DNA of 64,000 bases, taken from Triglochin maritima. Taxonomy: Eukaryota > Streptophyta > Magnoliopsida > Alismatales > Juncaginaceae. The position numbers and the translations under genes were made by a program. How positions within the stretch are numbered: the stretch's first letter is position 1; each line of letters begins with the position of its first letter. The stretch covers positions 11,690,501 to 11,754,500 of the forward strand of contig OY821775.1 in assembly GCA_963682175.1 (NCBI GenBank), in the 5' to 3' direction. Shown in pieces: positions 59,401 through 64,000 of this stretch. A model generated the notes under the pieces. It did not search any database, had not been told where the DNA came from, and saw nothing but the letters and a program-made list of their open reading frames with translations.

Positions 59401-62184
59401 TACTTTCAATAGAACGAGAAAATACATGTTGGAGACAAGCTTGTCACAGCATTGGTTGTAATATTTCATCTTTAAATTGTGAAACTAGTGGGAACAACAG
59501 CTTTTTGGAAACTCATTGCCCTGTAACTGAGCCAAACGCAACAGCCTTTGACTTTGGAATGTACTTATCAGCATTGCAAAATGTTGTTCAATTACAAAAC
59601 TTTCCAGAGAAGTTCTTTTACTGTTTATGGTGGGGGTTGCAAAATCTAAGGTGCGTTTGATTTTTCGCCAGATCCCTGAATTTTTGTCTGGATATTGCGT
59701 TGCAGTAGCTCATCCCATTTTTTCTGAAAGCCTTTATCTGTAGTATCAAGTCACCCTGACATGCGTAATAGTTGTACACTTATATTACCCCATGTAGGCT
59801 CAAACCACTGACATGCCTGATAATTATACTACCCCCACTCAGTATGAATTGCCTAAATAGTCACTGTCTTGACTATTTCTTCAGTCATGGTTGTCGTTGA
59901 TTTACTGTTATTCCTTGGTTTCTTGCAGCTCTCTTGGTCAGGGTTTAAATACAAGTACTTATCCCTGGGAAAATTTATTTGCTGCATTTGTTAGCATCTC
60001 TGGCCTGGTATTATTTGCACTTCTTATAGGCAACATGCAGGTAACGGTTTTATTGATATTGTTTGATACTTTTAATCTTGTAACTCAACATCTCGTACAA
60101 CTTAGAAGTCTCTTGATACCTTTTTGGGTTTTTTTAGTTTAATTCTTTTGTGTTCATTTGTTACTAGGAGGTTGACTAGATTAATGATCATTATTTCAGA
60201 CATTTCTTCAATCTACGACTGTAAGAATTGAAGAAATGAGAGTTAAGAGACGTGATGCCGAACAATGGATGTCTCACCGTTTACTTCCTGAGAATTTGAG
60301 AGAGAGGATTCGTCGACACGAGCAATATAAATGGCAAGAAACAAGAGGAGTGAATGAAGAAGTTCTACTTCACAACCTTCCCAAAGATCTTAGAAGGGAT
60401 ATAAAACGCCACCTCTGCTTAGCCCTTCTGAGGAGAGTAAGTAATCTCTTTTACATCATTCAGTTGATCTTGTGATTCTTAATTTTGTTTGATTTTTTTG
60501 TTTTTATGTTTGCTCATTGTTGTGTTGATGAACTTTCGCTTCTTGCACATCGTTATTTATCATATCTTGGGTCTATGATTTTTTAATTAATCAGAAGTCT
60601 TTGAAGTAATATTATGTAAAATGAATTGATAATTGATTTAACTGATTCGAAAGAAGGCAATGTTGTATGGTGGGTTCCTAGTATATGATGTGCATAAGTA
60701 AAAAATAAAATCTATTTCGAATGGCTAGGTTTACCTTGTTACTGAGATGGCTGCAGAATGTCAAACAGGTGAATCGCTGGCCAAGTAGTGCATCAACTTT
60801 ACCAGTTTGTCCTTGTGTTACATGCTAGACATCATTCATACTATAATTATGCTCTCACCTCACACCATTCTATTTGTCATTATGCAAACATATTGCTCAT
60901 AAAGAGAAGATGAATTATGCAGCTTGATTTGATAACCATCAATTTTTCATCCCCCCATGTACATATGAAAAAATGCAAACAAAATGAAAATCATAATAGG
61001 GTAAAGGAAAGACAAAAAATGCTAACCAGATCATATCCCAAACAGAACCGATTATATATTATTATATTGGCATCTGTGTAAATTTGTAACCCATCAACTA
61101 GTACGTTGAACTTCTTGCAAATTTGATATGCAGTTATTCCTGAATTGGCTGCAATGTCCTTTTTCTAATTAATAAAAGTACTACCGTTTAATTATTCCAT
61201 CTTCTGTCTTGAACTTATCAATTGAGTTCCTCGATTTTTAAGTTAAAAGTGTAAACAAGGATAGGCCAACCGATCACTCAAAACCTTAGCAACCATAGAG
61301 GGTTAGAGGATGTCTCTTGCAAATTATAGGTAATTAAGCAGTGCATTTGAAGTTGAAAACATAAAACCAATTCACTGATGTAGTTCGATATTAGTACAAA
61401 AAAACATTATCCTTTTCCAATGTTCAATTATTATTGACGTTGTTGGTGATTATAGTGGACGTGGTGATATACATGATTTCTTCAGGTCCCAATGTTTGAG
61501 AAAATGGACGAGCAATTGATTGATGCATTGTGTGATCGTCTAAAGCCTGTTCTTTATACGGAACATAGCTGCATTATCCGTGAGGGAGACCCAGTGAATG
61601 CAATGCTCTTCATCATGAGAGGAAAGTTAGATAGTGCAACAACAAATGGTGGAAGAACTGGTTTCTTCAATGTAAATGTCCTGAGAGCTGGAGATTTCTG
61701 TGGCGAAGAGCTATTGACATGGGCTTTGGATCCCCACACGTCCACAAATCTTCCCATTTCTACAAGAACAGTGCATGCTCGAACAGAAGTTGAAGCATTT
61801 GCCCTAATGGCTGATGACTTGAAGTTTGTTGCTTCCCAGTTTCGTCGTCTCCACAGTAAGCAACTACGACACACTTTCAGATTCTATTCGCAACAGTGGA
61901 GGACGTGGGCTGCTTGTTTCATTCAAGCGGCTTGGCGCCGCTACTCAAGAAGGAAGCATGAAGAATCTTTACATGCTGAAGAGAATAGGCTGCAGAGCGC
62001 TCTGGCTACGGGTGGTGGTAGTAGCTCACCAAGTATTGGTGCAATAATATATGCCTCGAGGTTCACAGTGAATTTGCTAAGGACTCTGGGTCGGAATGGT
62101 GGCCGCAACACTCGAGTTCCGGAACGTGTGCCTGTGCTTATGTTACAGAAGCCCTCGGAACCCGATTTCACAGCCGAGCAATAA
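56481..62184 (+). CDS. CNGC: Cyclic nucleotide-gated ion channel, copy 2, intact
   Basis: Expected to be a plasma-membrane or endomembrane cation (Ca2+/K+) channel gated by cyclic nucleotides and calmodulin. Coding exons 56481-56978, 58677-58886, 59379-59650, 59929-60040, 60200-60436 and 61486-62184 join in phase (675 codons) with GT-AG introns. Features: LDPQGPFLQRWNKIF before S1, FRTGF in S2-S3, a basic S4 region (QYVPRIARFFPLYREV), ETAWAGA before S5, pore CLWWGLQNLSSLGQG with filter Gly330-Gln331-Gly332, C-linker RRDAEQWMSHRLLP, a cyclic-nucleotide-binding domain with GDFCGEELLTWALDP from about residue 512, and an IQ motif (FIQAAWRRYSRR). From memory it resembles group I (CNGC1/10/13-like) most; group II is the alternative. 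The ATG at 56481 is 37 bases after the leader-intron acceptor. The last exon holds the whole ligand-binding and IQ part. Confidence 0.93.
57060..57645. other. Insertion in intron 2 of copy 2 (or loss from copy 1), LTR-like
   Basis: About 590 bp present only here between TCTAGAAAT and ATTATCTTGCC. It contains TCTATAAATAG (57274) followed by a CAACACACTTTTTCTCTTTC leader-like stretch, as in U3-R of copia LTRs. Ends and target duplication were not resolved. Confidence 0.5.
57925..58190. other. Segment of intron 2 missing from copy 1
   Basis: In copy 1, CATATTC joins directly to TTAGAAAGAGGAGG (near 21296). In copy 2 about 260 bp lie between the same words, with TTC at both edges. This fits a microhomology deletion in copy 1. 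Confidence 0.75.
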
Positions 62185-62907
62185 TGTCTGGAAGTGGCTG
62201 TTGTATAGCTCTTAAGCGTTTGATATTTGTAGTTTAACCGTTGTTTTTGTTTTGTTTGTGTTAGTAAGTTGGGTTCGGTTGTATTAGTATTTTGGTTGTG
62301 ATGGTTTTTGCCATTAGATCCATTTCCAATTGTTTTTAAGGGACTAGTGAAAACAATTTACCTAGCTAGTCTCTTTATTTCAAGGGGTGCCATATATTTT
62401 GTATACTTTGTACAGAAAGTGAATGTGTTTCTCTCGAAGTCATAATATTTTTTTTAGGAGGCATACTTCTTTTGTAATGAGTGGAAGTTATTATTACTTC
62501 AAGTTGGTTCTCTTCCGTAAGTTAATTTGACGAGAACTTTGCCTTGAATTCAAGGGATAGCATGTTATGAAATAACAATTGCAAAATTGCAACACGAAAT
62601 GAGAGGTCTTTCAATACCCCATGCGCTAAGGCCTGTATACCAAGGTCACCGTGGACCTGATTACCCGTTATTATTTTCGAAGTCTTACATTTTCTATTTT
62701 TTTTTTTTACATTTTACTTATTGGTCGGGCAAATTTCCCGAACTGGAAATCGGGGTCGGCCCAGTCTAGTTCAGAACCCGACTGGACCGGTCGGTTCCCG
62801 TTAGAAAACGGACCAGACTGTGGGTTTTTTTTTGGGCCGAGGGTTTTTAATTTTTTTATTGTTTTTTTCAAAGTACATCATGGAACTTGAACTTGATCAA
62901 TTGTAAC
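62185..62907. other. 3' flank of the channel gene with hAT-like GC-rich repeats
   Basis: The 3' UTR probably ends within about 300 bases of the stop. Similarity to copy 1 stops at about 62265. At 62725-62840 the paired phrases GGGTCGGCCCAGTCTAG, CCGACTGGACCGGTCGG and ACGGACCAGACTG resemble hAT subterminal repeats, but clean ends are not seen. Confidence 0.55.
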
Positions 62908-64000
62908 TAGGACTGTAAATGGGTCGGGTAATACCCGTATACTCGTGTACCCGACTCGTACGGGTATGGGTATAAAATTTAATACCCATTTAAAAATTTG
63001 TACCCGTTAACCCGTACCCGTTTACCCGCTGAATAAACGGGTCGGGTACGGGTATACACAATACCCATACCCGTTAACCCTATAACCCGTTAACAATATA
63101 TTATATATATACATTAAATACTTAATAAACATAAATACAAAACATAAACCAAAAAGACAAAATGTAACCCCTAACTCCCAAATGACCCAAACCCAATCGG
63201 CTCTTCTCCTCCTCTCCTCACTCCTACTCTCACCGCCTCTTCCACTAGTCGTCGCATCTCTCCTACATCCCAAAGTCTCGCCGCCGGTCTAGTGGTATGT
63301 GCTCTCCCATTCAACATCTTCTTCTTCTTCTTCTTCTTCTTCTTCTCATGCCCTTCTGTCGCATCTCGTCCTCACGCCCTTCTCGCTCTCACTTATTATT
63401 TCTTAATATATTTGTCCTTCTCAGGTGTTCGGTGTTTCCGATCTCGTTCGGTGTTTCCGATCTCATACAGAAACGAGAAATCTCCTACCAAGTATGTGTG
63501 ATTTACTTCTTCTTCCATTTTCTGATATGTTTCTTTTTTATTTGTTTGGATCTAAAACCTAGATTTTATCCTTCTTGATTTGTTTCTTCTCTATTTGTTT
63601 GGATCTTCTCTGGTTTTGGGTTATTCGGAGATTTTTATTCCAAAATCTGTCAATGTGTTTGACACTTGAAGGAAGAGTATTATTTTTTGCCTAAAAATTA
63701 AGTGAATTTTGCTCATTGACATCCTCTTTTCTGGCAGATCATTCACTATTCTTTCTTGGGTCTGAAGGAAGCACTTGGTTTTGCACCTTCTTGGCTGTTG
63801 TGGCTTAGGTAAAGTTTGTATTTGTTCATCTAGTTTAGGTAAAGTTCTGGCAGATCATTCACTACTTGCTGGACATTGTTTGTGCTTGTTAAGGTATTTG
63901 TTTTGTGTTTTTTTTTATTTTTTGAACTTTTACAGAATATTTTCAATAAGTTACCCGCTTACCCACCCCGTACCCGCTAGGTTAGCGGGTACGGGGCGGG
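62908..64000. mobile_element. hAT-like element, left end present, right end beyond the window
   Basis: It starts TAGGACTGTAAATGGGTCGG, the usual form of plant hAT termini. Dense GGGTACGGGTAT/ATACCCGTACCC subterminal repeats run to about 63085. The interior is CT-rich and leader-like, with no transposase visible. At 63950-64000 the motifs return in inverted form (TTACCCGCTTACCC, GCGGGTACGGGGCGGG), so the element is probably a short non-autonomous one ending just past the window. Confidence 0.7.

Overview
The window is nuclear DNA from a flowering plant, most likely a eudicot. It is AT-rich, has GT-AG spliced genes with plant-type products, and is dense with plant transposons (MULE, PIF/Harbinger, hAT, Ty1/copia and other LTR elements, L1 LINE). 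I see no rRNA, tRNA or CRISPR array. The species cannot be named from the sequence alone. Exon structures were assembled by eye from reading frames and splice sites, not from transcripts. Layout: (1) 1-4247 is mostly featureless, with one diverged 150-bp direct duplication. (2) 4248-7013 is an intact nine-exon trehalose-6-phosphate phosphatase gene (339 codons). (3) About 8280-17000 is a large Mutator-like element or element cluster. It carries an intact three-exon FAR1/MULE-type transposase gene on the plus strand. Facing it on the minus strand is a three-exon gene joining a plant-mobile-domain region, a Glu/Arg-rich coiled coil and a Ulp1-type cysteine protease. The promoter side, one intron of each gene and the space between the genes are filled by arrays of one motif (core TTATTCCGGACA or its complement) with a 22-bp period. 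This is the most unusual structure in the window. (4) 18170-19580 holds a small hAT MITE, a solo LTR and an L1 reverse-transcriptase fragment. (5) 19590-27950 and 53780-62265 are two direct copies of one cyclic nucleotide-gated channel gene. The downstream copy (CDS 56481-62184, 675 codons) is intact. The upstream copy keeps all splice sites, but it starts in the 5' UTR without the other copy's promoter, has a Gln-to-Arg change at the pore filter, and has a wrecked 3' exon. Its second intron contains a 2.4-kb PIF/Harbinger element, and the matching empty site is still visible in the intact copy. (6) 28.0-53.3 kb, between the copies, is mostly transposons: a decayed MuDR-type MULE with long terminal inverted repeats and a GRF-zinc-finger passenger gene (29883-35720), a solo LTR rich in GGTCGACC palindromes (35772-37281), a solo LTR (37623-39551), a full-length copia element of the same family (40609-50024, minus strand, three in-frame stops), and a further probable LTR (50864-52896). 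Two orphan host-exon fragments lie among them. (7) After the intact channel gene come hAT-like GC-rich inverted repeats and the left end of a hAT-like element that runs off the window. The host genes are therefore one sugar-phosphate phosphatase and one ion channel with a decaying duplicate; everything else is mobile DNA and its cargo. Nested insertions with readable target-site duplications let much of the insertion order be reconstructed.
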